Shown here piece by piece: positions 1-12,600 of a DNA stretch of 36,488 bases. Each line of letters begins with the position of its first letter. The first letter of the stretch is position 1. The stretch is from Apostichopus parvimensis (lineage: Eukaryota > Echinodermata > Holothuroidea > Aspidochirotida > Stichopodidae): contig KN883507.1 of the NCBI GenBank assembly GCA_000934455.1, forward strand, positions 1 to 36,488, given 5' to 3'. Both the position numbers and the translations under genes were made by a program. A model generated the notes under the pieces. The model saw only the letters and a list, made by a program, of their open reading frames with translations. It did no database searches and was not told the origin of the DNA.

Positions 1-145
1 CTGTAAGGTCTTCCTGATTACCAGTCCATAGCTAGCTAGCATCTAGATAGCTTTATGACTTGAGCTGTAAGGTCTTCCTGCTTACCAGTTCATAGCTAGC
101 TAGCATATAGATAGCTTTACGACTTGAGCTGTAAGGTCTTCCTTC
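1..145 (+). repeat. 64-bp tandem repeat (2.3 copies, cut by window edge)
   Basis: CTGTAAGGTCTTCCT recurs at 1, 65 and 129. The unit includes the palindromic AGCTAGCTAGCAT. More copies may lie upstream of the window. Confidence 0.9.
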
Positions 146-497
146 TTACCTGCACTCTGCAGGGAATAATTTATCTGTTATCACATAGTGAAAGGAAACT
201 AAATATTGCCAAAAGTGTTAGACAAATTATGCAAAGATGCACATTTATGATATAAGCAAACTGCCCAGTTCTCTTTAGTATTAAATTAAATAAATATAAT
301 CGAGTGCATGAGAATGCGTTTTATTTTTGTATTGTTATATTTGCATATATATGTATTGTCATATACTGTATGTACAGTATTGTCTTAAATATGCATTGGT
401 CGGCGCAGATGTTGGAGCACACATCATCATTGTTCACATTCTCTTCTAAATGTCTTCTTCCTTCCAATAACCAGATCTTTATTTATCTCTTTGTTAG
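146..497. other. Intron upstream of the first exon
   Basis: AT-rich sequence leading to the acceptor at 496-497; the last part is pyrimidine-rich. No gene or repeat was seen. Confidence 0.6.
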
Positions 498-633
498 GTT
501 TCCACTGTTATGGAGCACTTTAAAAGAGACCGATTTTAATATCGAAGAATTTGAAGATCTGTTTTCAAAGAAGGGCGTGACAAAGAAGAAGAAAGCATTA
601 TCGGATACAATCAAGAAAACCAAAGCAAAGAAG
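498..633 (+). CDS. Formin exon 1 of window (FH2 N-terminal part)
   Basis: The acceptor is TTTGTTAG before 498 and the donor is GTAAGC at 634. The first base completes a codon begun in an upstream exon outside the window; 45 codons follow and the exon ends in phase 0. It encodes [10 protein letters not shown], then EEFEDLFSK and a lysine-rich run ending [10 protein letters not shown]. This corresponds to the FH2 segment just after the lasso, where FMN proteins have an LW..I/L....EFEELFSK pattern. The high Lys content fits the known actin-contacting basic patch of FH2 domains. Confidence 0.9.
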
Positions 634-3600
634 GTAAGCATTGGCTTAATTCCTTGCGACAAGGAAAGAGGGAACCAAGTAGCAGATTTGTTATTGACTA
701 TCTTGAAATCTGCTGGAAAATTAGTGGTGACATGGTGTAAAGCTTCTTCAAATTGGCTTCTGCAAAGCTACTTGTACTTTGCTTGATGACATAGCATTCA
801 ATGGGAAACAAACCCAACCATCATCTCTAGAATATGACAGAAATATGTGTGAAGAATAACTCCCCAAATCAGGTAAGAAAAATATTGCGCCTTAAATAAT
901 TTAAAAGTCATATCTGGGAGCTGTAATTTTTGTTAATCTGTTATGTCATAATGCCACTAGGATCTGAAATGTTTGAATTTTCCTTTTGTTTAATTATTAT
1001 TATTTAATAATTGTTAATAAATTATTATTTATAGTTATTGCTATATGATTATTATTGATTATTATTTTCCTTTTCATATTTTCATAGTAGAATGTATTAA
1101 GAGTTTCAACATTTGAGATTCAGCATTTGCAAAATCCATTTCCATTACATGAAATAAACATGTCAATAAGTAAAGAAAAACATAACTTTTTGGTTTTTAA
1201 AGCATACGTGGCTTGATGATGTCATATTTAGACTTGATCAAGTCTTCAGCATTTTTTGTGAAGGAACATTAAATTTGTGATATCTCCCAAATGGAATCAG
1301 ATTTTTCTTAACCGTTTGGGGAAAGTCGTTCACGTGAGTTATCTCTATCACATACAGGGCCCATACAGTAGATCAGTAAACATACTTGGATTTGTGTCTC
1401 CGTTAATGTTCCCTCTCAGATATTTCATGTGCACTTGAAATGACACATCCTTCATGACAGGCGTCTGTGCAGGCGCGTAGCCAAGGGGGAGGAGGGGGGC
1501 GAAGGGGGCGACCGCCCCCCCTTGAACATATTTTTTTTGTATGTTTTTATGATATCGCTAGTAATTTCAAGCTTAGATGCAACTTACAAGGCCTGGGAAG
1601 TGCATTTTCAGCCAAAATTTTGTTGTATGCGTACGTAGCGCCAACACATGGTGGCGCTACGCTTAGATAGTTTTCAATGCAGAATCTACGGCTCTGATAG
1701 TTTACCTACAGGTTCGCCACACCCTTGGCAAATTCCTGGCTATGCATCTGTGTAGGTCTCAGAGCTGTGTCAAGTACTGTAGTTGTGTCTTGTATGGCTA
1801 TGACAAAAGCCATAATTTGAAGTTATTCGGTTAACAAATATTTTCACCCCCGAAGTCAAACAATCTAACATCATCGGTGACTCCGTTCAGAAAGGTCTGA
1901 TGGCTTTCTTACCCATGGCAGCACTGACCTCCGGTCCATGGTCTGATTTAAAAAGTGAAAATGTGGGACAGAATATGGCTTTATTAAATGGTCATCTGTA
2001 TTTGCCTAAAATTTTAGCATGCTCACTAGTAAAAGTAGTTACTGTATTAGTACAACCTTGCATGTACATTGTAGACCTAATTATAGACCTACAGATATAT
2101 AATTGATAACCTAAAGTAAGTGTCCCTCAGAATGCACTAGGTCATATCTAAAATGTCGGAATGGCGCAATTTAACCAGATGTAATTATTGCTGGCCTTTC
2201 TGACAAATCAGTTGAAAACCACTCACTCAAAATAACGAGAGGCCGGCAGTAAGCTTCATCCATTCATTCATGCATTTATAGCTAGTGCTGCAGTATGATA
2301 TGAGGAAATTGAATTATGATTAAATGATTCTTGATGAGTATTAAACTGGTTCTGTTAAATAGAACACAATCAGTAACCTCATTTATTGATAACACATTTC
2401 CTGCAAAAACAGCGATGTGCACTAATCTCGTCTGGGTCCCTGTTGAGTTTTGCTCCGGGTCAGTGGTCAAGTTATCGGACATTGTCCATCAGCAGGAGAG
2501 TTAAGCCTTAATGATGTAAATTAATGGTCTCCTGCATCACCATCACTATCATAAAGCTATTGGTTTAATAAAGAAATCTTATTTGACAAAAAAAGGGTTT
2601 CATAAGAATTTAAAGTTTGAAAATAGGTATCTTATTTTATCACTGAAAGGGTTCCTAATGCTCTAAATACAGTATTTATTTATGTACAACATGTACATTC
2701 CTTGTGGTGATTACTGCAAAGCTAAAATCTGGTGATATCTCGTTTATTACTTCATAAACCCTTGATTTCTTGTAAGGGTGTGACCGTTTAAACGGTTAAC
2801 CGTTTAACCGGTCGCAAATGCACTATCCGTTTAGAAAATCACAAACCGTATAAACGGAAAATTAAAAAAAAAAAAATCAAATACATTTTAAACAGGAAAA
2901 TTATTTAAAAAAATGTAAAGTACTGAGTAATGTACTGCAAACTATCAATAAAAAACAGAAAAACGACATTTAGGCATGAATAATGTGTCCAATATAATTA
3001 TAGTAGTAGGCCAATATTCATGAACTCATGATAGTGTCATCAATTCGTTTTCTCAGTTTATATTTGCGACATATATCACCCGTACATATACATCGATCAA
3101 TGGCATGGTGAAATCCCGTGTGAAAGTATGTTGACCCCAAAAGACGCAAATGGTCGTTCTAGAAAGTACCGTAATAACAATAACAACACAGGCCAGTTTG
3201 CTCTCTCAGGTCCGCACGTGTACAGCCATTTTTTTTCACACATGGTATTATACTGTGCATGCATTGCGGGAGATAATAGCTTTTTACCGTCACGATAAAT
3301 AGTTCAAAAATTATCGTGATATTTCGATAATTATGATAATTTTTCCCCGAACAGAATTAGTGTAAATGTCGAGCTTTGAGTGGACGGAGAAAGAGAGATA
3401 TATGGAGGGGACATTCAAAGAAAAATATCTGAAAAACCTTACGATATTTTTCACAAATATTGATGCTTAGATAAGTGCTTCCTCACAATCAACGAGCCGC
3501 CCAAAAATTCGCTCCGCTTACGTAAAACTTCTATATATATAACATGTGGAAAAACCCGAGTTTTTACACACATAATTCCCACTGACATTGGTCACAGAAC

Positions 3601-6600
3601 ATAAGTAGGTCATCGACATTCGTACTTGTCCAAGTTCATCGCACCATGGGAACGACACAACACATTGAACATGATGTTACATTTTCCAGCCATCTGGACG
3701 CAGAGTGTAAATTTTGGTGTAATATGCAAATTATGAATGGTACTGTGCATGCTGCGCAGTTAAAACTTAACCTATTGCGACACAAATTTTGGGAAGCTGT
3801 TGTTGAAGTAACTTTTGTATCAAATGTAAAGTACTGTATGGCACGTGACGTCGCTGAAATCGGAGGCTGCTCAAACCAGTTTCAACTTGATTTTTACAAC
3901 CCATCGCACAACACGTGCGTGCGTAATTTGTTTCTAAACATGGCTTTTAATGAGTAAGCAGGAAAGGTGGGTAAGTTTGCTAAGTTAGGCGAGTTTTTGC
4001 TTAAATCTTGTGATAGATAGACAAATATATTATTTTTTTCAAAAGTTACGATGTTGCCGAAGGCGGAGTTATATAAATTCAGTGATCTGAACTTCTGAAG
4101 ACCACGAATACTGATCACGTGTGTTATTCTTTTCAGCAATTATTACACGAAATGTTCGCAATATTATTGGGCCAAATTAGTAATTAACATACATTGATCG
4201 TCGTCTTGTTGCCTGAATTGCTACCTGTTGAAAAAAAACCCTTAATTATTGTACTCATAATGTCCTATTTTCATTAAAAGTTGAGTGACATTGCGTCGAA
4301 AAAGCCGCGATCGGAAAACGGCGTTCGTTTAACCGGACCGGCGGCGATCCGGTTAAACGGTTAGCGAAATCACCGTTAGGTCACACCCTTAATTTCTTGT
4401 CTCCTCACTGTCTTGAACATTTGGCTATCTATTAGCACAGTCCTCTAACCCGGGTACCCCCTCCCTCTATCACTCCAACCTTCTCATTCTACTTCACACA
4501 CTGTTCAGTGGAGCTCTGTTGGTTCCTCATATTTTGATCATGCAAAGTTTCTGCGACGTTACCCTGTGATTTACTTAAATGTTAACTGTGTGAACTCATG
4601 TACTTTATCAGGACATAAACGAGGCAGGAAACTTTCGGTGAGCTTTCAGTGTGTGCTTTCTGTCATAAGTACTTAAAGACTTTACACTGCAAAAATAAAA
4701 AACAAAAGTCAGTAAAGTTGTTACGAAATTGCTCACAGCTGCTGCAACCCCGGTGGTACAATTTCTCAATTACCAAAGTAAAGATTAGGTTCTCTACCTC
4801 TGAGCAATCTGTATATTCCCCCAAAAAAATGCTACACGATCCATTACAATATGCAGACAGGTTTATGAGGGTTTCAACGATTGTCAAATGAATTAATCAA
4901 CTATATCATTTCATTTGTCTGCTGTTAAGTGCTCTATATTGGGTTTAATGGTAAATTACACCATTTTTATCAGACTATAAGTTATGATTAAATCTCAATG
5001 TTTTCAAATGATTTTTGTGTCTCTAATCAGCAGTGGAATACTGTTCATTTCAATATCGGTGCAAAAATGTGCTTTGAGTTAACATGCCACTCACCGTGAA
5101 ATAAAGTGTATTCATGAAACATGGAGCAGAAATATTAGTTTAAATAGTACTAAACAATGCCTTCTTCTGTTGTAAATTCAGAACCATACATAACATCTCT
5201 ACTGGGACTGTCAACAGCAAGGTTATTTAATACTTTATCATGGCTTAGTATATTTTGAAAAGTTAGTTGCTGTTTATTTGTGGACGATATGTTCAGACTA
5301 TAGTTTATATTTGATACATGTCCCCTGGAGGTTGTCAGAAACATTCAGTCCCGGTTTCGTTTTTTGACATGATTTAAAGACAGTTGAGTTGGTTCATACA
5401 TGTGTTGTATCATCCAGTGGTGTATTAAATGTTTTCTCTAGGGAGGAAAAAAATGAGGCTTAGGAGGATCAATTGATGACCTTTGATTTCATAATGTCAA
5501 CAATTGAAATTGAAAATGGTAATATAATTCTCTCCTTTGAATTTAAAAGGTCTTACATGATGATGGCCTTTGGCAGAATTTTGATATTTTATAAAGTCCA
5601 AGGAAAAGAGACCTTTGATTTCATTGCAAGCAAATGTTTCTAGCTATTCTAGGTGTTTTGGGTATTCACCTTCAAAAGATGTCAAAGCTCTGGGATGCTC
5701 TGAAAGGCTAAAATAATGAGGGGGGGGGGAGGGAGGGGGGTAGAAAGCTGGGAAGTCCGGAAAGCTGGACAGTTCGGCAGTACAGTGCATCATATTTAAT
5801 ATCTGGCAGTTTGTTGTAAAAGCATGTACACTAGGCAAACATAAACCATAAGTGCTCAAGTTTTATCAAAAGCATCTGCACAATATGTACAGGTCTGTTC
5901 TTTAAAACAGTGTTTGTAATTTTGTTCGCATGCTGATGAGTGTTTTCATGAGATTGTGTTATGAAATCTGTACAGTGCAGATCACACTGCATATCTTGTA
6001 CAGGTCTGTTCGTTAATACAGTGTTGTTCGCATGCCGATGAGTGTTTTCAGAGATTGTGTTACGGGATCTGTACAGTGCAGATCACACTGCACAATATGT
6101 ACAGGTCTGTTCATTAATACAGTGTTTGTTCGCATGCTGATGAGTGTTTTCAGAGATTGTGTTACCAGATCTGTACAGTGCAGATCACACTGCACATTTT
6201 GTACAGGTCTGTTCAATAATACAGTGTTTTTTTGCATGCTGATGAGTGTTGTCATGAGATTGTGTTACTTTTATACAGAAGTCTGTACAGTGCATATCAT
6301 AAGCACTAGGTAGCAGTGGCGTAGGAAAGTACTTTTGAGTGGGGGGGCTGAAGACTGATGGCCGGCCTGGGGGAGGGGTCTTTTTTTGGATTTTTTTTGC
6401 ACTTCCAGGTGGCCTCAGATGCAATTTGGTGCAATATAGCACACTTCAACACCCACTCCATTTTGTAAATAATTTTGCATTTTCACCTGGCCTTAGATGC
6501 AATTTGGTGCTCCAAATGAGATTTTTTTTCTCATTTGGAAATGAAAAAGGGGTTTTCTGACTTGCGGAGCGGGGGGGCGGAATGATACTTCCGCCCCACC

Positions 6601-9600
6601 ATATTTTTCACTGGGGGGGCTGGTGCCCCCCCAGCCCCACCGGTTCCTACACCCTTGCTAGGTAGAACCTATATTATTACATTGCCATCTGTTGAAACGC
6701 TGGAGAGTTTCATTAAATTGTAGCACACATGTAATGCATCTATGCATTACATGTGTGCATATTAATACATTGATTATATTATGCTGGATTATTTGTCGCT
6801 ATATCGTCCTGGAGGGAAGTCATTTCACAAAGTCAAACTTAGATACATAATTTGCATAGTACATGGGGAAGACCCAAATCGGTTAATATCACTTACACTT
6901 CACGTGGGGTGGCTTTACTGGTTTAGCTCATATGATGGTACAATATTATTGTGTGTCGGATGTGATTCGGGTGACTTGAAACCAGGATTGACGGTTCATG
7001 GCTGGTAAAGGAGTCATTTTAATTGAGACAAACCTTTCATATATGTCTCCGTCTTCAGGTGGCAAAGTTACTTGACGACAAACGCTCACAGGCAGTGGGT
7101 ATCTTCATGTCCAGTCTTCACATCGAGATGAGGGACCTGGAACAAGCAGTACTCAAGATGGATTTATCTGTGGTTGACCTGGAGAGCTTACAGTCCTTGT
7201 ACGATATGGTATGTAATACGTATGATGTAGTAAGAACTGCATAGATACTCTGGTCATAAGAAAAGAAAGTTTCTTTTGATAAGAATGTTACCATTCAAAT
7301 GTTGATATTATTATGATTCCGACCTTACGTGATATTCACATTTCGTTGCATCGACCTTAGAATTGAAACATTCGTTTTACACTTGAAAACATTTACTTGT
7401 GCCAGGCAGATTTATTTTAAGATGTTGGATTTTTTGGTCACTCACCAGCATCGGAAATCAGGGGGGAGGGAGGGAGGGAGGGAGGTAGGGAGGAATATCA
7501 AGCCAAAGTTTGGAAAATCAGGGATGCATGGTGAGAGGAAAATTAATTTAACAACCACATGTTGGATATTGAACACAACAAAATATATTTTACCCCGTTT
7601 TCCTACACACACGTACACCAACCTAACTTCTTTCCCTGTACTATGTTCTCCTTTCCGTACCTCCTCTCCTCTCCTCCCCCTCCTACCCCTTCCCAACCCA
7701 GCCCAGCTTATAGCACAGCCAAGGGTGTCAGCAGTTACTCCCTAATTGCTCTACCTTGGGAAGTTCATTGCCTAATAGCTTACTGAATATGCATAGTTAC
7801 ATATTATCATGTATAGAGTGGACAACATTTTATTTACCCCTCCACCTATCACTGATTACATACTGTAAAAGTGAGATAAATAGATCCCACAGTCAGGTTA
7901 ATCAACTCCATGGGTTAGTTAACCCTGTTAAGTGATACAGTTGTTGTCAGTCGGTGCCTGTTACCTCTTTGCCTGTTAACCCTCTTTGCCTTCAGGATTA
8001 ACAGTGACCTGCATTTGTTCTTCTCATTGTAATCAATGGTGTCTATTTCTTTTCAACTTTAGGTGACCTATTGTTACTTATCTGTCTAGTCTGTCCTTCC
8101 TGAACCATAATTTGATCTGGTACTTTATTACTTCTGTCACCCTCTTGTGTGATTATGTTACCGATCACCAACGGCAACCTGTTTGCTGAAAGGAAGCTGT
8201 CATTTTGAACCACTTTTAGTCGGAACTGTGGCAAAGGATAGCCTGTTGATCACAGTTCTAATTAAGTGAAGTATAATTACTCAAACACTGTACTTTGTGT
8301 TGTGTTATTCTGAATTGGGGCTACTGTATATCACAATGGAGGTAAAAACATTCTGTTTTACCTCCATGATATCACAAACTTAAAATTTCCGTTTTTGACA
8401 CATAGTATTGATAATTTCAAGTACAATTTAAAATTAAATTTAAAATTAAAGTTTAATTTCATGAAATGGTATCCGTGTATGATTGATGCTCTATTTCGAC
8501 ATGATTTACTGTAATAAATTTAAAACAAAATGCTATCTCTGTATTTTTTTTCCTTCTAGAGACCTCAAAAAGAAGAACTTGCTAAAATAAAGAACCACCT
8601 TCAGAAAGAGGGGGCTGCAGATTTAGATAAACCAGAACAGTAAGAGGCATACTTATATACTATTTTAAAGAAACTGTATGATGGTACAAACTATTGCTAG
8701 ATACTCTAAAGTGGCAAAAGTAGTTAAAAAGAAAATAGAAAGACATGGTTATATATTTTTTCACAGTTTATTTCAAATTTTTGTTTCCTTGTGTCCACAA
8801 ATTTCCAACCTGGCAAGGCAGTCTCTGTGAATTTTTGTACGTACTATCAAATGATACTTCCTTTGCATTTCACTTTATGGTCCCTTTAATATTGAAATGT
8901 TATATTTTTTGGGGGTAAAATCCAAAGAATTGGTAAAATCGTTACCAATGAAAACCAAACATGTCAGCATTTGTTACACAGACCAGGCGGATCTTAAGTG
9001 GTTGTTTCTTTGTGAGAAAACTGTGAAACTCTTTGAAAAGTTGGAAGGATATTAGCTGTTTTTGCTGCTTTTGTTGAAGTGGAGCTATATGTTTTATGAT
9101 TTGATGTTCAATTGTCTGCCTGAAATATCTTTTGACATATCATAACTGAGTAGAATAGACAATTTATCATAGAAAAAGTGTCAATTATTTTGAATTTGTT
9201 GGGAATGGTGTAAAAGTATCTTTGAGAATGCAGACTATTAAGGAGAATAGGTAACATTGTTTGTGAATCCCATAAACCTCTCTGTGAGATATCACAGTGA
9301 CCTGTTTTGACCTTCTTAGTCGGTGGACTAGTTTTGACCTTTAAAGTCGGTGGAAGAAGAAAAGAATGTGCACATTTGTCTCGCACAAGCTGCATTCAAT
9401 TTGGTTTTATTTTGGTTACAAGTTTCGCTAAACATCAGGGGCGATGGGTTAATTGGATGCTTAAATCTGGGAATACAGATGGATGTGTTTAGAAAGGTAG
9501 CCTTTCCATTTCTTTGTCGTTTTCAGTCAGAGTGTTGGATGTTTATTTGTACACAAATATTGATTTCATGTGTCTATAAAAAAAAAAGAGCGGCTTCCAA

Positions 9601-12600
9601 GTTCAACCTTCTTTGCACTTTGGCAGTGTTATGACATCGTGTGATCTGTTTTCTTCTCCATAGATTCCTTCACGAGGTATCGCAGATTCCTGAATTTGCG
9701 AACCGAGTCTTCTGCATCACCTACCAGTCAACAAATGAAGAGCAGATGTTGGAGATAACGTGTAGAATCAACATCCTGCAGGACATTATGGAAGTTAGTA
9801 GTGTCACACAGTGACTTGTTTTACTTATGTATATATTGTTTAAGGCCCTGGCCTGCAGGACATTATGGAAGTTAGTAGTGTCACACAGTGACTTGTTTAC
9901 CTATGTATGTATTGTTTAAGGCCATGGCCTGCAGGACATTATGGAAGTTAGTAGTGTCACACAGTGACTTGTTTTACCTATGTATATATTGTTTAAGGCC
10001 ATGGCCTGCAGGACATTATGGAAGTTAGTAGTGTCACACAGTGACTTGTTTTACCTATGTATGTATTGTTTAAGGCCATTGCCTGCAGGACATTATGGAA
10101 GTTAGTAGTGTCACACAGTGACTTGTTTTACCTATGTATGTATTGTTTAAGGCCATGGCCTGCAGGACATTATGAAGTTAGTAGTGTCACACAGTGACTT
10201 GTTTTACCTACAGTACCACTCACGTATAACTCCGCGTAGACGTATACTCTACGTTTATCTACGCGATTATACGAGATTATACTTTGTTATACGTTTCTGT
10301 ACGCAACTTTCTATGGGGGGTCTACGCCGCGTCTACGCGGCGTCTACGCCATGTCTACGCGGCTGAGGGCTTCGCTCTAGTGCCCCTGAATAGGGATTAT
10401 ACGCGCGTAAAGACGTACAATCTCGTATAATCTGTAAACGTAGGGTTGTGGCAGCCGCTTTACAGAAGCAGAGCTTCTATGGGTTAGAATAAACTGTGAT
10501 GAAGAAAAGAGTCGGTAAACTCAGTATCGCACCAAGCCCAATGAATGACTTTCCAAAATATTCAACCACAGAGTTAGCATATACTTAAGCCGATAAGAAT
10601 CAGAGTAACAAAGAAAACAGCGCTACTAGGAGCACAAACGATCGATACAATCAGTGCAAAACTTTAGCAAGGAAACTATATTAATTACGACAATGTGCCC
10701 CAGTCTGTTACTATTTATACGAGATCCTCCCGTTAGGCATTAAATTTAATGTAGGTAATAATCTATGAGAACTAGGTAGGCCTTGGCCGATCCTACCTCT
10801 TAGCCTAAATTGCAAGATACGCCGTATACACCTCGCAAGAAAACCACGATAACCTTAAATGAAAAAACAATATTTTGCACTTGAAGAGGCTGACTTCCCC
10901 CAAAATGCAGTGATAAGGTTTAGACCCAGTACTTCTTAATACATTGAGATTCCAATTACTAGTCAAAAATATTTTCGGAAGAAAAACCTTACGATATTTT
11001 TCACAAATATTGATGCTTAGATAAGTGCTTCCTCACAATCAACGAGCTGCCCCGAAATTCGCTCCGCTTACGTTAAACTTCTATATATATATAACACGTG
11101 GAAAAACCCGAGTTTTTACACACATAATTCCCATTGACATTGGTCAAGGAACATAAGTAGGTCATCGACATTCGAACTTGCCCAAGTTCATCGCACCATG
11201 GGAACGACACAACACATTGAACACGATGGTACATTTTCCCGCCATCTGGACCCCGAGTGTAAATTTTGGTGTAATATGCAAATTATTAATGGTACACATG
11301 TACTGCGCACTTAAAAAGATTGCGACATATTGCGCAACACATATTTTGGGAAGAAGTTGTAGAAGTAACTTTTGTATCGAATGTAAAGTACTGTAAGGTA
11401 GTATAATTTATAAAAGACGGTTTTCTTCAGGTGGTAAGGAAAAGGGGTGTTTCGGTGAACTCAATCTCTTTGTATAGTATTTGGATACTTAAAATGACGA
11501 TGTACAGTGATGTACATGCAGTTTCTATTTCTCTTTTAGTAAGCTCTACTTAGCATTTTTATCCTCTGTGGATCTTTATTGGAATAAATACGAAATGTAT
11601 TGTTTGACGCAAGTATTTAACGGTAAGCATTTCTTAAATTGTTGACTGAGCTTCAAAATCCATTTTCCAAAAAGTTGGTTTTCATGAAGGTTTTATAAAA
11701 ACGACATACAGCTAGGGTAGAAAAATATTTACTTAACCACATTAACGAGAGTTGTTCTATCCAAATAAAATACATGTTTCTCGTACTGAGATCTGAAAAA
11801 AAACGGGCGGCCATTTTTCTTCTTTTCATGTGCTGATACTAGTTTGGAAGATGTGGCAACCTTTACAAAATAATTTTTAAGGATAGTTTAGATTTCTTGT
11901 AATCCAAATAGAGACTCGGGAATCAGGAAAAAGGAGGCCCCTTGCGCAGACGAGAAACATGTTTTGTTTTTAACCGGACCTGCTTCAAAGTTGTTGGGTG
12001 GAATTTTTTTTTTTTCATTCTGTTGGAACCAACGGTAAATTATAAAGAAAATTGACACAAGAAACGCTTAATAATACTTTATTATTTCTTCAAAATGTTG
12101 CCAACTATTCAAAGTAAACTTATCCTCCGTGGAACAAAACCTCTACAAATGAAAAAAAAGTCAGGAAAAGAAACACTGAATAGAAACCCAAATAACGAAA
12201 ACCAGTTAAGTTCTATGCCGGCAAACACTTTACCTGCGTCCCTTTTACTGCTAGGTGAATATCACAACTTAAACTACGATGTAAGGAACGGCTGTTTCAA
12301 ACATCTCACTAATCCTTTCGGCGACTTTAATCCCTATTCACTGAGCACAATAGCATTTCCTGCGTATAAACTCGTAGAGGGATTATACGGGGTGTCTACG
12401 CGGCGTCTACGCCGCAATTTGTTTGTCAACGAGTTTATACGCGAGTGTACTTGTTTATACGTTTTTATACGATTCTGTGCGCGTACACATGTCCAGTTAT
12501 ACATGAGCGGTACTGTATGTATGTATTGTTTAAGGCCATGGCCTGTAGGACATTATGGAAGTTAGTAGTGTCACACAGTGACTTGTTTTACCTATGTATG

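Noticed and set aside
3646-3957. 103-codon frame inside the non-autonomous hAT element
   Set aside because: The homologous segment at 11178-11396 does not keep the frame, so no coding constraint is visible.
6013-6313. Overlapping frames on both strands encoding repetitive Cys/His peptides
   Set aside because: They are translations of the 102-bp tandem repeat.
7329-7745. 138-codon frame in intron 2
   Set aside because: It passes through a GGGA simple repeat and pyrimidine-rich tract and has no recognisable domain.
12095-12565. 156-codon frame at the end of the TA-type element
   Set aside because: No transposase motif is present, and its C-terminus runs through the inverted repeat and into the tandem array.
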